This document shows positions 49,483-60,026 of a stretch of 64,000 nucleotides of DNA, in pieces (the first letter of the stretch is position 1; every line of letters starts with the position of its first letter). Source of the stretch: Plasmopara viticola (taxonomy: Eukaryota; Oomycota; Peronosporomycetes; Peronosporales; Peronosporaceae); the NCBI GenBank assembly GCA_001695595.3, contig MBPM02000102.1, positions 158,234-222,233 of the forward strand, read 5' to 3'. The notes under the pieces were generated by a model. The model had not been told where the DNA came from. It was given only the letters and a program-made list of their open reading frames with translations, and made no database searches. The position numbers were made by a program, and so were the translations under genes.

Positions 49483-51007
49483 GGAGGTATGTGCTTGTTG
49501 GGCGAGGGGGGATTACGAAACTATCAGGCCTAGCACAAGTAAGCGTAGAAAATCTTAGCTTGAGTCTCGTACCTTTCATTTCTAATAAGCGACTAGAAGC
49601 GAATCCGCAGTTAGGGCGGGGGTATCAAAATTCGCGTCTAAATCTCGATATAAAATTCAAAGACGACCTGTATCTCTTTTTTAAATATTCTTTGTCGCTT
49701 ATGAAGAATGAGAGGTGGGACCGGGCGGCTGTATTTGCAGACCTTTCTGCTGCTAAGGAGCTGGAACTCGTTACAACATTTAGTCTCTACTCGCAAATGT
49801 AATGCTCTAGGACCTATGTACACACACTTTAGTAGCCCCCGCACTTATGGTCTGCTGTGAAGCTCAAGCCGAGATTTTTAGGTTTTACTGTTGTAGAAGA
49901 AACCAAAACTTTTCTTCTTAGTCATAACGGTTAAGATGGCCTTTAAAGGGGCCATGATCGCAGACAATTTGATCCATGTGGCTTTCAATTTCTTTTACCC
50001 GGGAGGCCGGGCTACTACAATGTTTCGTGCTCATGTAGTGATACAATTGTTAACAATTAGATGCTCGGCAACTTAATAGTGCCCAAGCTTGCTTTTCTGT
50101 AATAAAGATGGAGCGCGAGCTCTAAATATGCGATCCCAGAATAAGCAAGCTGACTGCCGTTCACTATTCGAGCGCTGCGTTCCAAACAAGTCATATAACT
50201 GCGGCTTAACGGTACTCAATTTTTCAAGTTAAAAACCACTCCCATGTAAAAGAAGATCTGCTGGATATAATCTCTGGGTGTACATTGTGCAGTGCGCCGA
50301 GAGCATTGTTGGACGGTTACTACCACATAAGAATGATTGATTTGGATAAAAATTTTCTCTCGAAGCAGTAAGTAGGCCTAGCGACATACTACAAGAGCTT
50401 TTTGTGATCAAATGCCCCGAAAATGTTTTGTCGTCTAGTTGCACACTTGTTTTGACCATTATTGGACATACTTTGACAATATGTTTGTCCTCAGCCGTTT
50501 TTGAGGGGCAGTCGTCCCTGAAAACAAGATTTTGCAGTCTCAAGGAGCTTGGGAATTTGCACAAATATCCAAAACTGCGTCTTAGCGCCAGAGAAAAACT
50601 AAATTTTCACCCAATTTAAAAGGTATATGCATGGAGGCGTTTCTTCCGAGCCAACGCTATTGAATTATCGTAAAAAGATGGTTTGGTCAGAGACACTCGA
50701 ATGGAAGTGATGCGATCCGGTCAGCGCTGTTACACTAATCAAGTAGTCAATTGCCGATGTCAGCAGCATTTCGTCTAGTCGTGTGCTCGCAGAAACACTA
50801 TGCAGTCTGTGTGCTGAGGTGCCACAATAATGGGCCAATAAATCATTAATGATTGAGTTTGCACTCAACGATGTGGTCCACGCAGCACCGGCTTCTGCAT
50901 CCGTCTGTATGAATATGCTACTATCAACAGCTCCGTTGACTTTTGAAGAGCAAAGAACTCTTGGTATTCGCGTAAGAAACGCCCTGTCATAAGCATCTTG
51001 CAGATCT
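49483..51007. other. GDH 5' flank and gene-free DNA
   Basis: The first about 100 bp should hold the GDH promoter, but no initiator match was seen. The remaining 1.4 kb shows no supported gene up to the target duplication of the copia element. Confidence 0.5.
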
Positions 51008-51012
51008 GAAAT
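51008..51012. repeat. Left target-site duplication of the copia element
   Basis: GAAAT directly precedes the left LTR and is repeated exactly at 55310-55314 after the right LTR. Five bp is the usual duplication for this group. Confidence 0.8.
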
Positions 51013-51158
51013 TGTCAAAATTACACCGCTGAATGCATGTTGAACAGGTGGATGGCGTCATAGTATTTACAAGTACGTCACAGTTAGTAATTACATATTG
51101 TTGCCGTTCGTTGGTCAAGATAAATGTATTCACTTCGGTTTTTACCCTTTACTCAACA
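51013..51158 (+). repeat. Left LTR of the copia element
   Basis: It begins TGTCAAAATTACACCGC and ends TACTCAACA, and aligns without gaps to 55164-55309. It would carry the element promoter. Confidence 0.9.
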
Positions 51159-51208
51159 GGTTTACAGCCGCAACAAGCCTCCCCTCACAAGCAACGCCCT
51201 CGCCCACT

Positions 51209-52047
51209 ATGGCCAACAAGCGCACCGAAGTCCTCCTAGGTACCACTGGGAGTTCAACATGGGGATGGCCCTAGCGCGGAAGGGTCTCCTGGGACACATC
51301 ATGGCCGTCAAGAAAGAGAACAACGTCACTGAGGCGCGGCCGGTTGATGATGCCAAGGCGCTAGGCATCATTGCTCAAGGCGTTGAGATCCAGCACCAGA
51401 CCAATATTCGATCGGTTACGCGCGCTATGGAGGCGTAGGGAACCCTCCGCGGTTTCTACAATCGCTCGACTCTTCAAAGTTGTGTTGTGATCACTTGTCG
51501 ACTACATGAGTTCAGGATGGCTGGTGGTACTTCTCAGCAGTCTACCTTCGGAGTATGACTCGATTTTGTCGATTGTGGATTGAACAGCTTCTCCATTGAA
51601 GTCAAGGAGAAGCTGCTCAAAGAGTCAGAAAAGCTGCAGAGGAAAGAAGCTACACAGAAAGCGTTTCGCGTAAATGGAAATGCTAGAGGATTCAAAGGTG
51701 GAAGGGAGAATGGACGAAAGGGTGGTCCTCCACGCAATAACGGCGAATTTAAGGGCAAGTGCTTCAACTGTGACCAGTTTGGACACATAAAGCGAAACTG
51801 CCCGGCCGGAAAAAGATTCAACAGCATCGACACGGTGTTTGCTGTTGGTAAAGGGAAGTCATCAGAATGGCTGATTGACAGTGGGGGAACTTCCCACATG
51901 ACTCAACACAGAAAACACTTGTTTGATTACAAGGGCCTAGAAGCTAGCGTCGAAATTACGATTGCAGACGGAAAGAAGTTGCTTGTCAAAGGAGCCGGCA
52001 CGGTGAAATTGACTGGTTTGAACGGGATGGGCATTTCGCATTATTAG
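51209..52047 (+). pseudogene. Copia gag and protease remnants
   Basis: Gag starts MANKRTEVLL, then needs a frame change to reach YHWEFNMGMALARKGLLGH and IAQGVEIQHQTNIRS. A stop and apparent loss follow near 51436-51580. The second piece has CFNCDQFGHIKRNC, a CCHC zinc knuckle, and then the protease-like WLIDSGGTSHMTQH, in which Gly replaces the usual Ala/Ser of the active-site motif. The frame ends at 52045-52047. Confidence 0.85.
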
Positions 52048-52074
52048 AACTCTGCACATCTCCGGACTTGACTG

Positions 52075-53318
52075 AAGATTGCTGTCAGTTGGCAAGCTGG
52101 CAGAGCGTGGTATGAGTGTGGAATTTCTGCGTTCGTCATACGTCATCTGGAACAAGAATAAAGCAATTGCGTCGGGTACAAAATTGAAAAACCGTATTTT
52201 TTTGACTGTGAGCAAGAAGAAGCATGTCTCGTCGAATATTCCTGTGCTGACAATCAGTGGGAGCTTTGGCACGCCCGAATGGGGCATCTCAGCAAGAATG
52301 CGCTGATCAGGACACAGCGCTTGACACATGGTATCCCAATAATCACGCAAAGTGTGGAAACATTGTGTGCCGGGTGTTTGAAGGGCAAGCAGACGGTCAC
52401 GATGTTTCCGTCTCGTTCCCGTCTCGTTCGATGACAAAGACGACACGTGTGTTGGTGCGTGCTCACACAGATGTCATGGAGCCAATAAAAATTATCTCGA
52501 AGGTGTGCCAAATACATTCTCACGCTTGTGAATAATTTTTACGATATTTTGTGCTTTTTCTGATCAAGAGCAAGAGTGAAGTGGCTGGCAAGTTCAAGAA
52601 GTTCCTGACGTTATACGAAACTTTTTTACAAACTCGGTTCCGTTGTCGGAACCGAGTTTCTAAACAAGAAAATGGCTGGAATATGCCGAGAGAACGGCAT
52701 TGTACATCAGCGCTCCGTTCCATACAGCCCGCAGCAGAACGAAGTGGCAGAGCGTATGAACAGGACTATTATGGAGAAAGCTCGCAGCATGTTGCACTAC
52801 AAGAGCGTTTCGACAAATGGTGGGCGAAAGCGGTAAATACAGCGGTTTATTTAATTAATCGCTCCAGCGATACGATTTATCCTGACATCACGCCATTCGA
52901 GCTAGCTTTCAATATGAAGCCTCAAATGGATCACCTGCGCGTATTTGGTTCGCAAGGCTGCGTTCATATTGACGATGTGGAACGGACCAAACTGGAACGC
53001 AAGAGCTTTAAATGTATCTTTCTTGGCTATGCAGAGAATGTCAAGGGCTATCGCGTGTTTGACTTGGAGATTGCCAAGATTAAAGTGACTCGCTCTGTAA
53101 AGTTGGATGATCGTGAGGTGGGCGGCATTTACGACACGCAAGAGCTCAAGCCAGAACCAATTGTTCAAGTAATTAAGAATGGTGATGAAGTCAATGTTCA
53201 GCATCAAGTGGATCGGTATTCAGTTCCTGACGATCCCATGGGAGCTGTAAAGAGACAGTCGAAAATATCGAAATGGATGATGTCGATCGTACTCCAAGCG
53301 CCGTTGTACAGCGGCTAA
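52075..53318 (+). pseudogene. Copia integrase remnant
   Basis: A pre-integrase stretch is visible with SVGKLAERGMSVEF near 52085 and, in another frame near 52260-52400, WHARMGHLSKNALI and CAGCLKGKQTV. The catalytic core is largely missing around 52430-52660, where an unusual hairpin lies. The rest reads WWAKAVNTAVYLINRSSD, TPFELAFNMKPQMDHLRVFG and KCIFLGYAENVKGYRVFD, the typical C-terminal integrase part. Confidence 0.85.
52630..52659. repeat. 13-bp perfect inverted repeat inside the copia integrase
   Basis: AAACTCGGTTCCG (52630-52642) and CGGAACCGAGTTT (52647-52659) are exact reverse complements around TTGT. The integrase core expected here is absent, so this may mark a deletion/templated-repair junction. 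Confidence 0.6.
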
Positions 53319-53559
53319 TGCCTTCTGAAAGCCCTGTACAAAACAGGCTTGAGCTAACGGAGTATCATCAGCCGTCCCAAGTGCAACAAGAAATCGCTTG
53401 GTGTTTCGGCCTGAAGTGGAGCGAACTTAAATATGACGTGAGCCGGTGCTAATGCTAAGAAACGGCCCCGATGATGGAGATCAACAAAAGGCAGTGAGGT
53501 CACACCGACTCCAAAGCGTGCTAGAATTGACGAAGATGGACTAATTGCGAAAGCCGTTC

Positions 53560-55090
53560 TTGCCTACGCCCTAAGTATTGACGATGATACGGACTCACCG
53601 ACTACTTATGCTCAAGCAATGGCAAGCGACTGTGCAATAAAATGGCGTGAAGCAATGGAAGCTGGGCTTCGCTCTCACGAAGAGATTAAAATATGGACAT
53701 TGCAGCCACGAGGAAAGATTGAATGCACAATTGGATCACGATGGGTATTTGCAAAGAAGCGTGATTAGAATGGCGCTATCGTGCGATTCAAGGCACAACT
53801 GGTCGCGAAAGGTTTCAAGCAGAAGTATGGCGTCGACTTTTTTTAGACTTATTCCCCGGTTGCCAACATGAAATTGATCCGAATAATTCGTGCGGTATGT
53901 GCTGAATGCGACTATCAAATGGAACAGCTGGACGTCGACACGGCTTTTCTCAATGGCGTGTTGACGGACATCGTATCTATGGAAGTTCCGCTTGGTGTTG
54001 ACAATGCTCAAGGATACATATGTCAACTAAACAAGGCAATTTACGGACTGAACCAAGCAGCAAGTGCCTGGAACAAGACAATGCATCATGTCTTCATCAG
54101 GAATTGCTTTAAGAGCTGTGGAGCAGATCAATAAGTTTATGTCAAGAGCACTGAAGAAGGTTTTGCATAGGTTGGACTATATGTGGCTGACATGATTATC
54201 GCAGAAAGAATCAACAAAGAATTAAATCAAATATAGGAAATACTCAAGAATGCTTTCAAGATGAAGGAGCTGGGCAAGGCGCAAATTAATTTGGGTATGG
54301 AAATTGATCACGACAGGTCTGCTGGAACACTGATGATTAAACAGACGACGTGGTCAAGCGATTTGTTCTACAAAATGCTAAGAGCATTGATAAACCGTGC
54401 GTATCAGGATTGAAGTTGTCGTCAAAGCAGTCACCAACAACGGAAGAGGGACGGTCGACAATGCGGTCAAAGCCTCATCGCTCTTTGATTGGATGCTTGC
54501 TGTACATAACGACATGTACTCGGCCTGATATTGCTTACGTGGTGACACAGCTATCACATTTCTGGAGAACCCGGGACTGTAACATTGGAGCGCAGCAATT
54601 CGAGTAGTACGGTATTTGAAGACCACGCATCAAATCGGTATCGTTTACCGAGGATGTGGAAGCGTTGCGGTCAAAGCATACTCGGATGCAGATTGGTCAA
54701 CAACACGGATGACAGACGCTCGGTTTCAGGAATTATGGTCATGACTTCGAGCGCACCAGTGGTATTCAAGTCGAAGTACTAGCGGACAGTTACGCTGAGC
54801 TCAGCGGAAGCTGAGTATATGGCTCTCAGTTCATGCACACAAGAAGTTCTTTGGACGCGGGCAATGCTAAAGGACATGAGTCACGAGCAAGTTGAATGCA
54901 CACAGGTTTGGGAGGACGACCGAGGTGTTAGATAACGCTGGCTACCATGCTGGGACGAAGCATGTGGACATCAAGTACCACTTTATTCGTGAGAACGTGC
55001 AAAAAGGACTGTTATAGATCGATTATATCGACACGAAGAGTCAGCTTGTAGATACACTGACGAAGGCGCTTGGAACCCAAGATGATGAAG
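53560..55090 (+). pseudogene. Copia reverse transcriptase and RNase H remnants
   Basis: RT pieces include AMASDCAIKWREAMEAGL, SRWVFAKKRD, KAQLVAKGFKQKYGVDFF, QLDVDTAFLNGVL and QLNKAIYGLNQAASAWN. The catalytic motif appears as YVADM (near 54182) where YVDDM is usual, so even the active site is altered. GCLLYITTCTRPDIAYVVTQ lies near 54485-54545. RNase H shows AYSDADWS near 54680, and the end HVDIKYHFIRENVQKG near 54960 and DTKSQLVDTLTKAL near 55030. Stops and frameshifts are frequent. Confidence 0.85.
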
Positions 55091-55163
55091 TATCTGCGCG
55101 AAGCCTTCGGAAGTAAGACCAAGTCAGCAACATAAAACCCACAGCATTAGCGGTGAGTGGGAG

Positions 55164-55309
55164 TGTTAAACTTACACCGCTGAATGCATTTTGAACAGGT
55201 GGATGGCGTCACAGTATTTACAAGCATGTCACAGTCAGTAACTATATATGGTAGCCGTTCATTGGTCAAGATAAATATATTCACTTCGGTTTTTACTTTC
55301 TACTCAACA
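55164..55309 (+). repeat. Right LTR of the copia element
   Basis: It begins TGTTAAACTTACACCGC and ends TACTCAACA. It has the same length as the left LTR and differs at about 16 positions, mostly transitions. Confidence 0.9.
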
Positions 55310-55314
55310 GAAAT
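55310..55314. repeat. Right target-site duplication of the copia element
   Basis: GAAAT directly follows the right LTR and matches 51008-51012. Confidence 0.8.
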
Positions 55315-58176
55315 TTAAGCCTAGTTTCTCACGCAAATGGTCGTTTGATTTTGTGAAAAATCGATTAAGTATAAGCAGCAAGACAAAAAAAAGTTCAAAG
55401 GTATATTATAAGCATGATAGATACTACACAGGTATGTAAAGGAAAGAATATTATTTTAACCAGACAATCGATCGCCTTCATTGTACATTGTTGTCGGCGA
55501 ACAAAATATAACACTCTTTTATCGGACCATTCTTAATCGTGTAAATGCATGAGTCGGCGTACAGCATCAAACCCTTTCAAGACGATGTCGACATACACAA
55601 TATTTTATGTGGAACGTTTAAGAGGTACTGTAACAACAGATTAAACTCGAAATCGGATACTTTATTGGACTTTAGACCGTAGTGGTTTATAATCGCATGT
55701 TTGGTATTGGTAGTCAGCATTTTGTGGTTGGCCGGTCAATCTTCCTCCATCAAGAAGTACTATGATTATTCTGGTGAAAGATGTCCAAGGGCAACTGAGT
55801 CAGTCTCTCATTAGCCGGTCGACCTCTCTTTATCTCGAGGTATGCGGATACGCTTTTTACTTCTTACTAGACGGGAATAAACTGCGGAATGCTAACATGT
55901 ACTACATTTACACTACGCTAATTGCGGTTATGTCAGCAAGAATTACGCGTGACCGGTAAGCTGACAATCAAAATTGTTCAATCATTTTCTAGAAATTTTG
56001 ATCAGCGTATAAGCTTACGTGGCTCGAAATTTTGCTGAGTAATTCAGGTGGACCAGCAGGCTAAGGCCGAAACTAAATCAAAAGTCTAAATTTTGAGAAA
56101 GCCTGTGAGCTTCCGAGCTTCATAAATGATTTACTTGAATGCAAATAGCTCGTCCTTGGTACAAGTGGATCTATGTTCTTTGCGCCTGTTGGTGTGCATG
56201 TTTTTTCGACACTGATTGTTCACTATAGCTCTGCTCTGGTGTGGCTCGACCTCATCCTTTCGGCTGTCCCTCCACATCCAACTGTTAATGGCTATGGTTG
56301 TGGAAACAAACGGCTCTGATTAGCCGAAAAAGGTCTAAGCTCTTGCTGCTATCTGTTGCGTTTATTTCTTGATATAAAAGCTCTTCACAAGCCTCTTATC
56401 TAGTTGTGGCATTACAAATAATAGCTTGATAGCTATATACGTCTGTCATTTGGTTTGGTGGTGCGTACAGTTCGAAGAAGATTGAGAAACGGAGGATGTA
56501 ACAGGTCCATGATACAAGCTATTGAACTGACAACAGAATCAGGTGAGCACTAGAGCAAGGCGTGAAGTCTATCACAAAAGGGCTAAAGGTGAGTACAAGG
56601 ATTGAAAAGCAAGGCTACGGAAGAAGACTGCTTGTAGAAAAGAAAAGAGGCTGCTTGTTGGCACGATCTATCAAAATTATAAGGATCAACGAGAATACGA
56701 CGGTGAGCACAACCGTGATGTGCAACGACCTGAGAGGTGCTTTCGTAGGCAGCGAATATAGTTAAAGGAATACCGATGATAGCCAAGAGCTCGTTCTGAG
56801 TCTAGTCTAAAGGCATGGTGGTCACTACCTTGGACGCAAAGATGAGAGATTTTGGCCAGCAGAGCTTCACTAAAGACTATGCCTTAGAGTCTACTGGAAG
56901 CTGTAGGCAAAGAATGTTAGCCAGGGTGCGGCCTGACAAAGTTTGCTTTGTCTTCGTACTTGACCTTGCTAGAAAGACGAGTTTGGGTGGCCATTCGTCA
57001 GGATTTATAGTGCCTATAGCTACCGTCGTATCAGGTCGGAAAACTGAGCGACCGAGTTTTCACAAGGCTTGTGCGATTTTGGAGAGCGTACAAATTCTAA
57101 AGCTTAGGATATTAAGACCTATCTGCCAACGATATGCACGAGAAGCAAGTGTGCACGTAAATATAATCCAACAAAGAGCGGTATAAGCCACAACTTCTAC
57201 AGGTTAAGCCTGCTTTTTAAGCAGTTAGGGTATAAGCCGTCCATAAGTAAACTTGCTTGAAATGTGGCGCCCAAATAACGAAGGGCAGGCACCTAACTGG
57301 AGCGTTTATTAGACATATTATTGCTCTTAAATATTCCATCGAGCGCTTCTTGGCCTCGAAAACACTTATTGGTGGGTGTTTAGCTTTCAGGTAGATTAGT
57401 TTATATACCACGCGCTCCTAGCTTTCTGATCATGGTCTTTAAAAAGCCATCTCTACCTATGTGATCTAGAAGAATTTAACCCTTAATCGTGAGTAGCTTA
57501 GATTACAGTAGGTGCGGCTGCTAGGGCTACCGAGGTCTGTCCCCAAAACAAAGCTGTGCTAGTAGGAATTTGTTGAGTTGGCGAGCTTTAGCTGCTTAGC
57601 AACAGGGAGGGCTGCAAATGCAGCCGCTTTAGATCCATAAAGAGCAGCACAAACTGCGCGTCTAACCGATGCAAAAATTGGTACGATCCAACCCGATGAG
57701 GGGCCAGGTAGACAACTTATTTGCGTGTCAAGTAACAAGCGGACTTGACGGAGTCACACACATTGCACTTTAGGTACGATTAGCTGGTGAGGGATGCTTA
57801 AGAAAATTCAAATTAATTTGTATATAAATAGCTTGGCTATACCTTCTATACTTGATAACCAATATCGTAATTATTGAAGAAAGTGTATCGTCCAATATAA
57901 ATACCAATAGAATTTCCAATAGAGGACCAGCTTTTTTTATCAAATCCCTCTCTTGAGTAATCATGTAATCGACACGAGTCTCAAAGCTACAATCTTAAAG
58001 GCGGACCTCGATAGTGGCAACTGCACACTCAAGACAGTCAAATAAAGTGCACGCACGAAGTTGGAAAAATCTAGCGCAATCTATACAACAAAAAGCTTAG
58101 TTCATGCATGCAAGCTGTATTAAGGCTTACAAATCTACACAAAACATTGTCAAAACAGTTCAGCAACGTCGTGCAC
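55315..58176. other. Gene-poor tract between copia element and effector gene, about 2.9 kb
   Basis: No gene supported. Frames at 56562-56765 and 56815-57186 (plus), and coding-like composition on minus over about 56580-57190, may be a dead gene of unknown kind. I see no repeat boundary. Confidence 0.45.
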
Positions 58177-59100
58177 TCACGAGTGGGTTAGCTGATACAG
58201 CTTTGCATCGTATAATCTCCATTTCTCGCTATAACGACTAGATTCAAGTTCCGCTCTTAGCGAAACCATGACCTCCCCAGATGGCTTTTTTTCCTTTAAC
58301 CACTTGATCAAAAGACCAGCGAGAAATCGTTCGACGATGGCTTTCCAAACGTCCGATGTATAATCTTTCGATTCTTCGTTGATGATTTTAATCAGCTCGT
58401 CTTCCTTGAAGAAGCCCAACTGTAAGAGTTTTTCGACTCCGTAAATGTCCTCGCCCTTATAATCATCGGCAGTCCGTTCATAGTACAAGACAAACTTGGC
58501 CAGCGAATTGTACGAGTGATCTTTTCTCCAACAATCTTCAATGGTTTTAGCACTGCCAAGTAACATTTTTGTATCAGGTCGAGCGCCATCTAGCAGAGAA
58601 TACAGGGCTTTAACTTCGGTTACAACCTTTGGCAACTTCAATTGGGTTGTCACGAAGCCTGCGTATTCCGACGCCGATTTTGATTGTGGGAGATCGTCTG
58701 ACGCTTGGAGTGGATGAACTTTTGGGCCGAATTTACGCGCTTTCTTTTTTGGTGGAACAGCTTCTGAGTCAAAATGAGTTGCAGGCTTTTGTTCTGGCAC
58801 AGTAACGGGAACCTCACCAGGCTTTTTTTTTAGTTTCGAGAAAAATTTGGCAAAAAAGTTGCTCAGCTTCGCCCAAAATCTCTTGAAGACGTCAGCATTA
58901 AACGATCTCTCTTCGTTTCCAGAGTCACCATCAAGTACTCCTCTTCGAACCGTTGCTTTTGTGTCTAATTTGTTCGAGACATTCGTGAGAGCACGACCGT
59001 TGGAAGTCACGAGGATCGACTCTCCTCTTGATGTGACAAAGACGACGACAGCAAGGAGCAAAAGGAACACGCTAAGGCCACGCATGATTGCCAAGAACAA
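58177..59100 (-). CDS. Candidate secreted effector (degenerate RXLR, EER motif)
   Basis: The frame is 307 aa with no intron. A second Met at residue 6 (59085) gives MRGLSVFLLLLAVVVFVTS, a clear signal peptide, and may be the true start. About 30 residues after cleavage comes VRRGVLDGDSGNEERSF. EER (63-65) matches the dEER motif of oomycete host-translocated effectors, while the RXLR position reads RRGVL or RGVL. A Lys-rich linker with PKKKARK (117-123) could be a nuclear signal. Residues 190-307 are helical with W, Y and L spacing that resembles a WY-type fold, not proven. These proteins act inside plant cells, and the target is unknown. The gene stands alone in repeat-rich DNA. Confidence 0.75.
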   Translation of the reverse strand: MFLAIMRGLSVFLLLLAVVVFVTSRGESILVTSNGRALTNVSNKLDTKATVRRGVLDGDSGNEERSFNADVFKRFWAKLSNFFAKFFSKLKKKPGEVPVTVPEQKPATHFDSEAVPPKKKARKFGPKVHPLQASDDLPQSKSASEYAGFVTTQLKLPKVVTEVKALYSLLDGARPDTKMLLGSAKTIEDCWRKDHSYNSLAKFVLYYERTADDYKGEDIYGVEKLLQLGFFKEDELIKIINEESKDYTSDVWKAIVERFLAGLLIKWLKEKKPSGEVMVSLRAELESSRYSEKWRLYDAKLYQLTHS

Positions 59101-59145
59101 GCACGGCTACGTATGATGTCGGTCCTTTTCCTCTTGTCTTTTAAC

Positions 59146-59162
59146 ACGAAACGAAGTTTCGT
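59146..59162. repeat. 7-bp inverted repeat upstream of the effector gene
   Basis: ACGAAAC (59146-59152) and GTTTCGT (59156-59162) flank GAA, 46-62 bp upstream of the first possible start codon. It is possibly in the 5' leader. Confidence 0.3.
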
Positions 59163-59170
59163 AGAAGGCT

Positions 59171-59185
59171 CGAAATGCAGAATGG
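59171..59185 (-). promoter_or_regulatory. Oomycete initiator-like element of the effector gene
   Basis: The minus strand reads CCATTCTGCATTTCG. It matches TCATTYYNCAWTTT at 12 of 14 positions and lies about 71-85 nt before the start at 59100. Confidence 0.5.
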
Positions 59186-60026
59186 TTTCGCTCCGGAGTC
59201 AAGGAGAGCGTGCGTTTCGTGCGAAAACGATTTTACCATCTTCGTATGTCATCATCGCACCAAATCCAACTTCTTTGCCACGGTCAACTCACCAGCTGGA
59301 CGAATTTACTGGATGCGTCGTGGACTATAAACATAAAACTCCAAAACGAAGCCTTAATAAGGCCTACATTGATCTTGGGAATCAGACCAGATTTAGAGAC
59401 GGTGTTGTATCCCAGCGATTATACACCATATGTCTTCGTATATACTTGATTCTTCTGATTATCACAACTTGTGGTCAACAAGTCTCATTTATAATATCTG
59501 AAAGGTTCGATTTTACCGACACTCTATTCCTCATGCATCAGCTGTCACAACTGTGCAAATACCTTTGTAAACGGCGATTTTTTAGTGACTGAACAAACAA
59601 CTCATGGCTACGTTTGCAAATTGTGGTCATACCATTGATGTAAGAATACACGCCGATAGGCCAGTGAATTGTATCTAGTATGTACTGCAGTGAATGCACT
59701 CTTCGATATTACTGTATCCTATCGCCGCGATACTACTTTTATTGTCGAGCTTGACAAGAGTTGACGCTGTATAAATAATAATAGTTCAAGGCAATTACGC
59801 GCTCCGGAAAACATGTTTTTATGACTTCGTCAATCTTTTATGAGGTTAGGTGCCAGCGCATTGCACATCATGGTCATTCTTGCAATTGTATCCAGCAATT
59901 AATCCTCTCGATCTGATTCATGTAAGACACTGGTAGTAGATTTGTCCATTCTTGTTGTGAGTCCGTAATTGAGCTAATCATTAGCTTGGAATCCCTAATT
60001 TTCTCACAAATCTCCTACGCGCAACC
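59186..60026. other. Divergent intergenic region
   Basis: Between two divergently transcribed genes. It holds no supported gene. The exact odd palindrome AGCTAATCATTAGCT (59972-59986) lies 41 bp before the ATG of the plus-strand gene and may be a regulator site. Confidence 0.4.
59972..59986. promoter_or_regulatory. 15-bp palindrome upstream of the EF-hand fusion gene
   Basis: AGCTAAT and ATTAGCT are exact reverse complements around one C. The position 41-55 bp before the ATG is close to where transcription would start. No known factor is assigned. Confidence 0.3.

Larger units (their letters stand above)
51013..55309 (+). mobile_element. Complete but inactivated Ty1/copia LTR retrotransposon
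   Basis: The 4.3-kb element is bounded by two 146-bp LTRs (TG...CA ends) and an exact GAAAT duplication. The interior is in copia order: gag with a zinc knuckle, protease, integrase, reverse transcriptase, RNase H. Many stops, frameshifts and at least one internal loss break the polyprotein. A purine-rich GGTGAGTGGGAG just before the right LTR is a likely polypurine tract. I could not identify a primer-binding site after 51158. The LTRs differ at about 16 of 146 positions by hand count, so the insertion is not recent. Confidence 0.92.
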
